From Reticulascus tulasneorum (Eukaryota; Ascomycota; Sordariomycetes; Glomerellales; Reticulascaceae), in assembly GCA_001557505.1 (NCBI GenBank), contig LSAX01000007.1, forward strand, positions 2,232,001 through 2,296,000: 64,000 nucleotides of DNA. The letters are read 5' to 3'. Positions 1 through 9,306 of this stretch are shown one piece after another. Within the stretch, counting starts at the first letter, position 1. The number at the start of each line of letters is the position of its first letter. The notes below the pieces were generated by a model, which worked only from the letters and a program-made list of their open reading frames with translations, had not been told where the DNA came from and did not search any database. A program made the position numbers and the translations under genes.

Positions 1-361
1 TTGTTGCGAGCAGTCTTGTCTCTGAGATTGAAACCGACCTACCACGCACATATGCATCCAAACCGAGCTGCCATCTTTGCCACCAAGTGAAAGATTGCTT
101 CCAAAAGTTATCCGGAACTTCTCTGGAACTGTGCAACTGTCATTCGAAGACACCTTGATTTGTACACTCAAAATGTCTATACTTCCATTTTCTAGGCAGG
201 TTTGTACATTCATACACTCACAAATTCTCATACGGCCGGTATGCCGCCTTTCGACGCACGCAGGTACGCTAGTCACCGAATGGAGCGACATTATATTATT
301 GTTGCGTTGGCTGATCGTCTGAAGAGAATAAAGCGCGCCGAGTGCTGCCTCCGGCGGGGAG
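1..361. other. Left edge without recognisable gene
   Basis: Short open frames here lack family signatures and splice logic. Upstream exons of the partial gene at 362-793 may lie here or left of the window, but I could not place one. Confidence 0.4.
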
Positions 362-793
362 GTGGTCCGGGTTCCGTACGCCGGCGCCGCCGCCAAGATA
401 AACGATAGCGCTATCTTCGGCGCCACGCATTTCTCCAACCCATATTACACATTCGGCTACATGAACTATACCGGCAACGACGGCGTCACCCTTAGCATCC
501 GCATGTTGAAGCCGCCAGTGCGAGGCACCATGAACTTCTACTTCAACTACGTATGGAGCACGCCGTCCATCCCTGCGGATGTCGTCAGCCTTGATGGGCC
601 CAATTCGCTCATCTGCCCCGGACTGGCGAGTGTAGGGTCTGTCTGCAGATATCCGATGACCTTCGTAGGCCGCCAGCTCTATGGTAACGGCCAAGTGGCC
701 GATATCGACGGGACATTCACTGACGCCATAAGTATCGAGAATGAAGTCTACAAGATTGTTATCCGAGCAGCCAAAACATTTGGGAACCTCTAG
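362..793 (+). CDS. Probable 3' terminal exon of an unrecognised protein
   Basis: An open frame of about 143 codons ends at TAG (791-793). It encodes a soluble, Tyr/Asn/Gly-rich, beta-type sequence with only two cysteines. The frame has an upstream in-frame TAA near 336, so the exon must start after that. The ATG near 470 lies mid-domain, and the codon at 362 is only a nominal start. No family is recognised. The GC-rich codon bias and lack of low complexity suggest true coding sequence. I read it as the last exon of a gene whose 5' part is outside the window; it could also be a fragment. Confidence 0.4.
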   Translation: MVRVPYAGAAAKINDSAIFGATHFSNPYYTFGYMNYTGNDGVTLSIRMLKPPVRGTMNFYFNYVWSTPSIPADVVSLDGPNSLICPGLASVGSVCRYPMTFVGRQLYGNGQVADIDGTFTDAISIENEVYKIVIRAAKTFGNL

Positions 794-1379
794 AGGGGCA
801 GGGAATATGAACAATGGGAGTCGGCGCCTTTCTATAGGGACATGAGTTAGATCCAGGGCAAGCGGCCGCACCCGCGAGATCCTCCACTAATAGTAGTTGA
901 ACAAACGGATGGATTCTTGACCAATTCTCTTCTCTTATCCATCTTTTGCATTTGCTTTATTTTTTTGGAGGGGGGGGGGGATCTTGGTAACAACTTGTGG
1001 TCCTGACACAACTTGACTGCTCAAACCAATGCCATTTTCGGTTAGCAACATGGGTGTGTGTTATGACTGCGACAAAATTACCTATGCCTTAGTAACCTAA
1101 CAAAATAAACAGTATTACTTGCATTTAACGTTTCGTATATACATCACTACCCGCGTATTCGATAAAGCTCAGTTGAACTTTGGCAAGTGCATGTTATGGC
1201 GTAGCTAATCCCACACATAGTTAAGCTAAAGTTTAATGATCTCATATAGGCATCGATACCTATGACACGAAGAAGAGACAATTTCGCTGTAGAGGTTGTG
1301 TCTACCTAATGACATTGATTGTTTTATATGATACTAGCACATGTGAAAACGCTATGAGAAATAGGTGACTTAGGAATGG
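794..1379. other. Intergenic, AT-rich, nothing recognised
   Basis: Contains an 11-G run at 970-980 preceded by T6, then AT-rich sequence. It holds the 3' flanks of the two bordering genes. No coding or RNA signal is seen. Confidence 0.5.
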
Positions 1380-3051
1380 TCATGGCACCCAGGAGCGAGC
1401 AGATTTGAACACAAAATAACAGAATACACCACCACAAGACAATATAGCCGAGAGGAGCAAGGCCCCACCTGTCAAGATTGCCTGGTCGAAGAAACCCACG
1501 TCTCTCCCTTTCTTTAGGCGGTTTACATCGGGAAGCTTCTTCAGCGCCACATGACCCATTTCCTGGAGCTGCTGAGGGGAGCTTTCTAGAAGAAGCCTGC
1601 TAATGCATTGGTCTGTTTCGGAGTGTACAATGCACTGCGGACTAGGCAGTGTGAATAGTGCTTCCACGTAAGGACCGTGCGATTCGAGCTTGAAGAGTCG
1701 CTGTGTCGGTGCGACTGGCGTGACTGCCACGTGTTAGTAAATTTAAGGCCCAGGAGTATTTAGCGTACACAGAAGACTTGTAGGGAAGTGATTCACGAAG
1801 CTCATATTCGAGTCAATAAACTGGCAGATGTACTTTGCAGCTGCCGGCGTGGTAAAGACGTATGCTGCGGCGAGTCGCCCAAAACTGTCCTTGTTACCAT
1901 TGAAAGCGCGGATAGAGCACACTCTATCTAAGCTTGTCCAACATACCTTTTGGACACATCGATGGCATCGTCCATGCTCGTTACTGCGTGGACTGCCAAG
2001 CAGCTTTGCTGCAACTTTCGCTTCATCAAGAAAGAGTCCCTTGATAGGCGTCAGACAAGGGTAAAAGGGTGACCCTTATTCACTTGCCTATTTCCAATAT
2101 CCAAGATCGAGCTCTCTGCCGCAGAATAGATCACGCTTGTGAGTCCCTCTTTCATGACTTCGTTAAGAAATCCCGGCCTTGCTACTCCCTTCGAAGTGCG
2201 CACAGCGTCTGCATTTGCCATGAATGCCATGCTCTGCTGCGTAAGGGCGCCAAGAAACTCCTTCTTGACCCATTCGTTGACCAAGACAATATCTGGCGCG
2301 TAAGGCGCTTTTCCGTGCACGCTGAATCGCGCCACAACCAACGCTTTTGCTGCCTCTTGGATATCTGCGTCCCTTTCCACAATCGCCACCGCCCGCGACC
2401 GGGGGTCGGAGACAATGTGATTTGCAAGGAGCGTTCCAGAGGAACCCTTCTGAAGCACGCGAATATGACGATGGCCAATATCGACGTCTGTGCCCTCCTT
2501 GTGTGCAACAAGGAATATGTCCTCGTCCAGAGCACCCTTGATTAATCCTAGGACAAGACGAGGCGTTTGAAGCATTGATTGTTCGACCTGAATGCGAGAT
2601 TTCTGTCAGCGGCTGATCCGTCTGCTCGCGCGAATGGCATCAGGAGTTCGCCAACCTGGACTATGATGCAGTTGCCCGCCGCCAGCGCAGGAGCAAGCGC
2701 ACAGAGGAGACCGAACAAGAAGTTGTGTTCGGCCGGCTCAATGACGACTATGCCAACCGCTTCTCGCCTATTCGGTGCGTCTTGCGCATTTGCAATCGCA
2801 TATTCGTCCCGCAGAACCTCGACTGGATCAATTGACGCGTAGGCTTTCGCCAAGCACCCAAGAGCAAGGTTATATTCTATCTTGACTTCGACCGGCCGAT
2901 GCTCAGTATCTTTTGCAATGGCTGTTTTGATTTCGGTGCCACTCTCGTACAGGATATCGTGCAGTCTCTTGAGTTGGTTCTTCTTATAAAACGTGTTCTG
3001 AAGTCTCCCGTCAATTGCCGCAGACCTGATCTTGCTGAACGATTTCGACAT
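1380..3051 (-). CDS. Aldehyde dehydrogenase-like protein, catalytic Cys absent, C-terminal membrane segment
   Basis: Five-exon model: complement of 1380-1723, 1769-1884, 1947-2039, 2088-2587 and 2656-3051; 482 residues. The N-terminal Rossmann half (GIVVIEPAEHNFLF then AAGNCIIVQ) and the middle (AVAIVERDADIQEAAKAL) follow the ALDH fold as in a fungal ALDH-like family. Where active enzymes have GQxCxAPD this reads GKAPYAPD (residues 224-231), so Pro227 occupies the nucleophile position; the usual KPSE motif is replaced by QVEQ. A hydrophobic helix near residues 453-475 suggests membrane anchoring. The intron at 2040-2087 is GC-AG (AG|GCAAGT); the other three are GT-AG, one with TACTAAC at its 3' end. 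Residue 1 is the first ATG; an upstream exon is possible. It may be a non-catalytic or scaffolding homologue. It lies at the edge of the aromatic cluster. Confidence 0.75.
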
Positions 3052-3816
3052 AGTTATGACAAGAAGCTGATGCTGGAGGAATTGCTGATCCTTGTTCAAT
3101 CCGCTGCTCAAGTTCCGCGCTTGCTAAGAGTGTAAGTTTTGTGGTGGTAGATAATTCACGAAGCTCCACATCCCGATCTCCACATCCCGATGTCTAGCCA
3201 TAGTCCGAATCTTCAGCATGATGCTCCCAGCTCAGATCGACCGCTTGTAAAGTTTGCTCTTTCAATCCTGCCACGCTGTCTTCGTATACTGAGCCCACCA
3301 TGTCTTATACCGCCACCGTAACTATCGCCGCTCAACGTCAACCACCCCAAGCCATCCTCGCAGACTATGCGCTTCACCATTCAGGCGATTCGGGAACGCC
3401 AACTGTGCTCGATACCACCCCCGGGGTTGACCAGACGTCAGTCCCCCCAACCTGGGACACCACGCACCGCCGTGTTCCCCAGTACAGACCGATCGATAGA
3501 CAGAGGGATCAGTCACAGATTCGGACTTACAACAGCACTCTGGAACGCGTCTTCATTACGACTATGTTCATGGGGGTTTTTATAAACTCAGTACGCGTCT
3601 CTCTGCAATTGCGCGAATGGTACGGACCGTGGAACTTGTACTGATACCAGAACTCACAGACAGCGGCAAAAGTGTCGCAATGTACATTGGGAGCGGCGTT
3701 GAGCGACTCTATTTTTGGATACCGCACTGGAGGAGAGTTCTGATTCCAGGGACCATGTATTGAATTCTCCTAACAATAAATCCTTGATATCCCACTCCGT
3801 CTGCCGGCGAGTGCAG
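3052..3816. other. Intergenic region with one doubtful small ORF
   Basis: Presumed promoter of the ALDH-like gene and 3' flank of the cupin gene. An ATG-started plus-strand ORF (3300-3644, 114 codons) has no recognisable domain, no signal peptide and no clear splice context; I do not call it a gene. A short direct repeat (CACATCCCGAT-like) occurs at 3168-3191. Confidence 0.35.
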
Positions 3817-4368
3817 TTACTCAGACGCTTTAACTCCATGCATCCCGCCATAGTTCTCTTTTAGCTCCTGTCCCGACGCCGTCAGCGGCTGCACAGGCTG
3901 TAGAACGTACAACATCCGTGCCCATTTCGTCTGGCTGAGATTGCGCCAGGCGTGCATCGTGGCTCGCTGGATACAAATGTCACCCCGTTGTAATTCTCTC
4001 TTCTCTCCCGAGTCGAGGATCAGCTCTACGCCCCCTTCGAGAACCACGCCGTAGTCCAAGCTGATGGTGCGGTGCATAGGCGATGTATGTGCTGGTGGTA
4101 TATCAACATAGCGGAGTACAGTGCCCCCTGAAACAGTCAACCCCGGGGGGCTTTTCAGGTAGTGCTGGTAGACTCCTATGTCGGCGTTCTCCATAAGCTC
4201 CGTTGGAAAGCCGCTCGTGACATAGCATTGGGCAAATCCTGCATCTTTGTTCGGCAATTCGTAGAACGGGGCTTCAGCTGGGATAGTCTGGTTGAATATC
4301 GCCTGTCCCAGGGAATCATGAGTGGTGATGAAGCGTTTTGGATGACTCAACTTTCCTTGAAGGGCCAT
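3817..4368 (-). CDS. Cupin-domain protein of the aromatic cluster
   Basis: A single exon of 183 residues, starting at the ATG 4366-4368 (MALQGKLSHPKRF); the frame is open upstream but that part is not family-like. The core (SLDYGVVLEGGVELIL, then LQRGDICIQRATMHAWRN) matches the two beta-barrel motifs of fungal cupin_2 proteins. These serve as small-molecule decarboxylases, isomerases or non-catalytic binders. A His and Glu pair in the barrel motifs could bind metal, though the classical HxH is weak. It lies tail-inwards next to the fumarylacetoacetase homologue (320 bp apart, divergent), which suggests shared regulation and action on a ring-cleavage intermediate. The exact reaction is not deducible. 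Confidence 0.75.
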   Translation of the reverse strand: MALQGKLSHPKRFITTHDSLGQAIFNQTIPAEAPFYELPNKDAGFAQCYVTSGFPTELMENADIGVYQHYLKSPPGLTVSGGTVLRYVDIPPAHTSPMHRTISLDYGVVLEGGVELILDSGEKRELQRGDICIQRATMHAWRNLSQTKWARMLYVLQPVQPLTASGQELKENYGGMHGVKASE

Positions 4369-4689
4369 TGCGAATGAAAGGAATTTTGGTCGAGGCGAGC
4401 TTGAGCACGATAGAAGCTGTTGAGTACGATAAGATGGATAGCATGAGCATCTCCAGTCAACTTCTTTGGACATAAGGATTCACGAGCCTTTAGTATGACG
4501 GAATGTGGGAGTTCGGGGCACACCCGTGGCCCAGTGGTCCCGACATGGGTGGCTTCCGCAAGCCTCGGGTTGCTTCCCGAGCCATGGCAAAGAATCATTC
4601 GGCTGGATATACAATGGCCCAAGTGCCGAATACCGGGAGAATCGTAAGGAGGAGCTCAGATTCCAAGCTCAAGATCCGAGCGAGACAAC
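4369..4689. promoter_or_regulatory. Divergent promoter between cupin and FAH-like genes
   Basis: 321 bp separate the two start codons, which point away from each other. Shared control is likely. I see no unambiguous TATA element. CGG-containing triplets, as used by Zn2Cys6 factors, occur but no pair is convincing. Confidence 0.4.
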
Positions 4690-6045
4690 ATGGCATCTTT
4701 AGACTACGGGCACCATTTCTCCAAGCACAATATTCCATTTGGCATTGCGTCATCCGAGAAGCACGAGAAGCCCCAGGCTGTCACACGCCTGGAAAACACT
4801 GTATTATTTCTCGGGGACCTGGCGGCTTGTGGGCTGTTTGACAGAGTTGACGGTCTCCTTCCGAGTGCTTTGGTCTGTGACACCTTGAATGAGTTTGCAG
4901 CACTCCCCGCACATGTTCACAGCAGTGTCCGAAAGGCAATCCGGGACGCTCTCGGAGATCGCGGCTTGAATGCATTCCCAGACAACAGTAGAGAAGAGAT
5001 TAATATGATCAAAATGCATCTGCCTGTTTCGGTAGGGGACTTCGTTGGTGCGGCAGCTTCCTCCCTTTTCTTGAGGCACCTCCTAATCGATTTAGATTTC
5101 TCATGCAGTCTCGAACATGTTAAAAACGCCGGCCGCATAATCACCCAGAACGAACGGCCACCTCCTTCCTATTTCTATTTACCTATCGGCTATCAGGGTC
5201 GGGCTAGCTCCATCGTCGTTTCAGGGAGTGAAGTTGAACGACCAATGGGCCAATACCTCAGCAAGACAACAGAGACGGCAGGCCAGCCGGATGGCAGAGG
5301 CGTGGTGTATGGCCCGTCGGCGGCGGTGGACTACGAGCTGGAGCTAGCGGCAGTGATCGGGAGGCCACTGTCCATGCGCCAGAGGCTTAAGGCCACAGAG
5401 GCGGATAGCCACATCTTCGGCTTCGTCCTGCTCAATGACTGGAGCGGTGAGCATCAAGAGCCTTTCCAGATCAAGATGGCGCACTAACCCGAATAACCAG
5501 CTCGCGACATTCAAGGTTTCGAAATGACGCCGCTAGGACCTTTGAACGGTAAGAACTTTGGGACATCGATCTCGCCATGGATAATCACCCTCGAAGCTCT
5601 GGAACCCTTCAAGATGCGTCGAGACCCGCACCCGGGCCTGATTCCGAACTACCTTCTGGATCCCGACAATTCAACATATGCCATCAACATGCAAGTCGAG
5701 ATCCTTTCAGGGAATACCTCTACAGTGACTGGAGCCTCGCGTGTACACACAATGTACTGGACAGTACGGCATATGATTGCCCACATTGTCAGCGCAGGCA
5801 GTGGGCTCCGAACAGGGGATATTATGGCAACAGGAACGGTCAGTGGGCCAGAAAGGGGGGCACAGGGATGCTTGCTGGAGTTGACCGAGGGTGGGCAGGT
5901 TCCTATTAAGCTGAAGGATGGGTCCGAGAGGACCTACCTCCGTGATGGGGACGTGGTCAGAATGACGGGTGTTGCGGGCGGGCCAGCCTCTGGCGTTGGA
6001 TTCGGCGAATGTACCGGGAGGCTGATACCCAGCCAACCAATTTGA
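4690..6045 (+). CDS. Fumarylacetoacetase-family hydrolase
   Basis: Exons 4690-5047, 5096-5446 and 5501-6045; 417 residues against about 419 in animal FAH. It hydrolyses C-C bonds of acylpyruvate or fumarylacetoacetate-type substrates. Metal ligands are retained: Asp120 in the GDFVD motif, the DYELELA glutamates and the NDWSARDIQ Asp. The catalytic His127 is also retained, as are GKNFGT (Lys), the ATGTVSGPE Thr and the LLELTEGG Glu. Both introns (48 and 54 bp) were placed because splicing restores GDFVDFSCSLEH and NDWSARDIQ. Two substrate-contacting Tyr of the mammalian enzyme (128 and 244) are Ser and Met here, and YHGR reads YQGR. This implies a substrate other than the tyrosine-pathway one. 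The neighbours suggest it cleaves the product of extradiol ring opening. Confidence 0.85.
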
Positions 6046-6308
6046 AGTCACGCCGGACATTTGCAGAAGCGGATCTTGGAATAATCAATTAAGCATTGTC
6101 AATCAGCATTCCCGTCTTTGATCAGACAACATGGCTCCATCTCAGGGATTTGAAGGTTTTACATATGCTATCTCTTCCTATTGCAGGTTGCAGCGGTCCC
6201 GACATTCTCCTATTACCCTGAAGTGGCCAAGCACCTAGACTAGTCCCGTTACGGCTACACCGGTATTGAACACCTTAACATTGGATTTTGGGGCAATAAG
6301 TTATGTCG
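6046..6308. other. Convergent 3' intergenic spacer
   Basis: 263 bp between the converging FAH-like and monooxygenase-decarboxylase genes; no coding signal. Part of it (6130-6230) reads like coding sequence in places but is too short to assign. Confidence 0.4.
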
Positions 6309-8911
6309 CTATTCAACCCGCTCTGCCTGGGAAAGATCCTCAACTCCGTAGCCCTCTTCTACCTTTGCCTCGATGATTTTGTAGACGGGGATCTCGGATA
6401 AGCCAGATGCTACGTGATGGAGAGTTGGTAGAGTCTCCCAGTCTCGAGCCCGAATCTGGATTCTACTACGCGCTGCCCACAACGTCCTTTTCACCACCCG
6501 CGTTGTCGTGGACATTCCCTTGGGGATAAACACAGCGTACTCAACGTCCGCCACGCCTGATTTACCAACCGCTGGAACATACTTGTAGGTGAAGAGACCG
6601 TTGTCTGGCGGCGGCCCAAATAGTGAGGCTGGGCCGTCTCCGATCAAGTCGGCGCTGTTGGCAGGCTCTCGTGTGTTAATTTCCTCAAAGCCCTCCAGTT
6701 CCATGTCCGCAAAAATGGCTCCGCTATAGCCACAGGTGATGCTCGTCATCTTCTTCCCCCTGGTAACATTTATCTCACAATATAGCTTAGGCATGCCCAG
6801 CTCTTCCCGGCCCGTTGTGATAGGGTCCGCGGAGGACTCGAGCAGTACGAGCAGGAAGGACCCAAATAACTTCGTCCCATCTTTCTTGATGTACTGGATG
6901 CCGTGGATCCAGAGGCCAAAGAAGCTGTAGCCGCCTCCTCCGAGCCACCCCATCTTGTCCAGTTTGGTGCATTGGAAGCTCGCCTCAGCGATTGTCCCGG
7001 GAGAGATAAAGCTGAAAGCTGGCGTAGGGAAAAAAGTCCGAAGATATGTGGCCGAAGTCTTCAATCGGATGGAGTACGTAGCGAACGTCGACTCGTGGGA
7101 GGGAATCGACCGCCCGTAATGATCTTGTCGAGGGCTTGGCATCGGTCCAAAGGCCAATGGTGACCGCCAACGCGAGGGTCCATTGCGTGACCACAAAAGC
7201 TTCTTCAACGCGTGCGAGGAGTGGTGCCACTCGTCATGGCCAAAGTTGTACTGGGTGAACTCCATGACTGCTGTTGTTAGATTCCAGCAACAGCCAATGA
7301 GGAAAATTCTTACTGTTAAACGCGTTGCGGTTCTTATCGTCGAGGTCGGCCCCGGCCAGCCTAGTATACTCTTGGATCTTGTGTGCTCTCTCATCCCTCA
7401 GCTTCTCGTATAGCGCTAGCCGCTCGGGGATGTCCGCTGCCGGCGTGCCCATAGGCAGCAAGGCACACAGGGAACCGGCATCTTCGATTGCCACCCCGCC
7501 TATCAGTCGTCAGCAATGCCCTTCGCAAGATTCTCGACTACAAGCAACGCACCCCCTTGTCCTTGATCTATACACCACGTCAGCCACGCAATTTCTTTCG
7601 CTATCTAGCACAACTTACGAGGCAAGAATGGGTGGGCAGCATCGCCCAGAAGAGCCAATCTTCCGTTGACCCAACTTGGAATCCGCCCCATGTCAAGAAG
7701 TGTCCATACTTTGATTGCACGACTATCAACCATGCTCAACAATCTCTGTACCGCGGGTCCAAAGTCTTTGTAGACATCCAAAAGAGTTTCTAAAGTGCCA
7801 CCTCGAGTCCAGCCTGCCCCGCCATTCCACCATGTCAGTCAGCAAAGCCCTCGACATTGCTTCAGGGCCGTCGCCTACCGTCGCCTTTTGAGTCTGATAG
7901 CTCGCTGGGATGTATGGCCACGAAGTTCATCATAGTGTTATTTGAGCATGGATACATGACGAGACGTCGATCGTTCCCATACCAAAGGGTCATATAGCCC
8001 TCTCGGCAGGCGAAATGTTCGGTATCAGGCTTCTTGCGTATCTCCTGAACCGGAATGAGAAACCTATACGCGCTCTTCCCTGAGCCAAACGGCTTGATTT
8101 CCTCACCGATCACTATTCTTCGTGTCGTAGACTTTCATGGGGTTAGACAAGCGATGCAACACAGCTGGTAAATATCTCGAAGACGTGGCCTCTTACACTG
8201 ACACCGTCTGCACCAATCACCAAATCTGCAGAGTATTTGGTGCCATCTTCTAGAGTTATGGTCGCGTTCAACGGATCAACATCTACAACGAGGCTGGATG
8301 TCTTCAAAATGGCCGGGCTCGTTGCACCTGGCGCCGTGGCAACCCTTTTGAGCTCGTCGTGGAGCAGGACGCGGTGAGACAGAACCCAGGGCTTACAACA
8401 GTCAGTTCAGCAGGTTCTTCCGCGGTGGAATGTCTCGTGCTCACATGCTGCCATATTGAAAGCGGCTTTCTCAAGTCTATATCGGCGCGCAACGCCCCAT
8501 GGCAATCGTACTCCAGAATCTAGACCCAGTCAGTATGGAACAGCGCGGAACAGAGATCAACGTAACCCCATTCACCGGATTGGCACCAAAAGTCTCCGGG
8601 AAGATGCCGAGTCGCCGAAGAATTCCGTGGCAGTTAGGTGCAAGATGGATGGCTGCGCCCGTTTCCAGAGCCAGCTTGGATCTCTCGAAAAGCTGACAGT
8701 ACCTAAGTTATCGCCGCAATTATACATGTTAGCCCGCGATGCACATACTGTGACTTGATGCCCCTGCTTGCGCAGTCCAATCGCTGCCGTGAGGCCGCCG
8801 ATGCCTGTCCAAGTCAGCCTACGATCTAAGCCGATTGAATACTTGATTCAAAAAACTACCTGCTCCGACAATTATGATGTTCAATGGACTGTCCATAGTG
8901 TTCCTAGCCAT
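6309..8911 (-). CDS. FAD-dependent aromatic monooxygenase fused to acetoacetate decarboxylase domain
   Basis: Ten-exon model, 700 residues: complement of 6309-7267, 7314-7499, 7553-7567, 7619-7813, 7879-8131, 8197-8391, 8445-8519, 8576-8692, 8749-8804 and 8860-8911. Residues 1-400 form a PHBH-type flavin monooxygenase like fungal salicylate hydroxylases: GAGIGGL near 16, GADGVS near 162 and GDAAHPFLPHQGQGGG near 305. Residues 424-700 form an acetoacetate-decarboxylase domain with WLGGGGYSFFGLW and GREELGMPKLY, the Lys of GMPK being the probable Schiff-base lysine. The last intron joins both parts in one frame with no stop between, so a bifunctional hydroxylase-decarboxylase is the simplest reading. 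The exon 7553-7567 is only 15 nt. Two adjacent genes are less likely, since no stop or terminator separates the domains. A second start, 8896, is possible. Confidence 0.85.
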
Positions 8912-9306
8912 GATTGTTGGTATGTGGGCCGCAGTACCTGTTGTCACAAAGATTTTAAGGAGACGGCCGCTATGGGTTGGTGTATACGAAAGATGGTTGT
9001 CCCGTCTAACAAGGGAATTGTTGTTCCAACTTTCCCACGAATACTTCTTGTGCTTTTGGTGTTCCCCGTACACTCTGCATAGACACTATCCACATCTTAC
9101 ACATTCGGGTCTCGGCCCCACAAGTTGGCCGGGTCGGTTCATGAGGGTGCTGGCCCGATCTGTGAAAACACGACAACCACGCTCACCGGAGCCGCTAGTT
9201 GGGGATTTCCGCAGAGACACAAAGCATAGAAATACACACAGTTCGGTGCATTGCGATGACTGCAGGCACCGGGACTTGACCACACATCCGTACGCCTGCC
9301 GACATA
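8912..9306. promoter_or_regulatory. Divergent promoter between monooxygenase and hydrolase genes
   Basis: 395 bp between two outward-facing start codons of pathway genes; a likely site for co-regulation by the cluster's zinc-cluster factor. No TATA element is clear. Confidence 0.4.

Noticed and set aside
3300..3644. 114-codon plus ORF between ALDH-like and cupin genes
   Set aside because: No domain or signal; probably chance, though transcription was not testable.
6309..7142. Separate acetoacetate decarboxylase gene starting at 7142
   Set aside because: The upstream monooxygenase exon runs into it in the same frame without a stop after a well-supported intron, so one fused gene is simpler.
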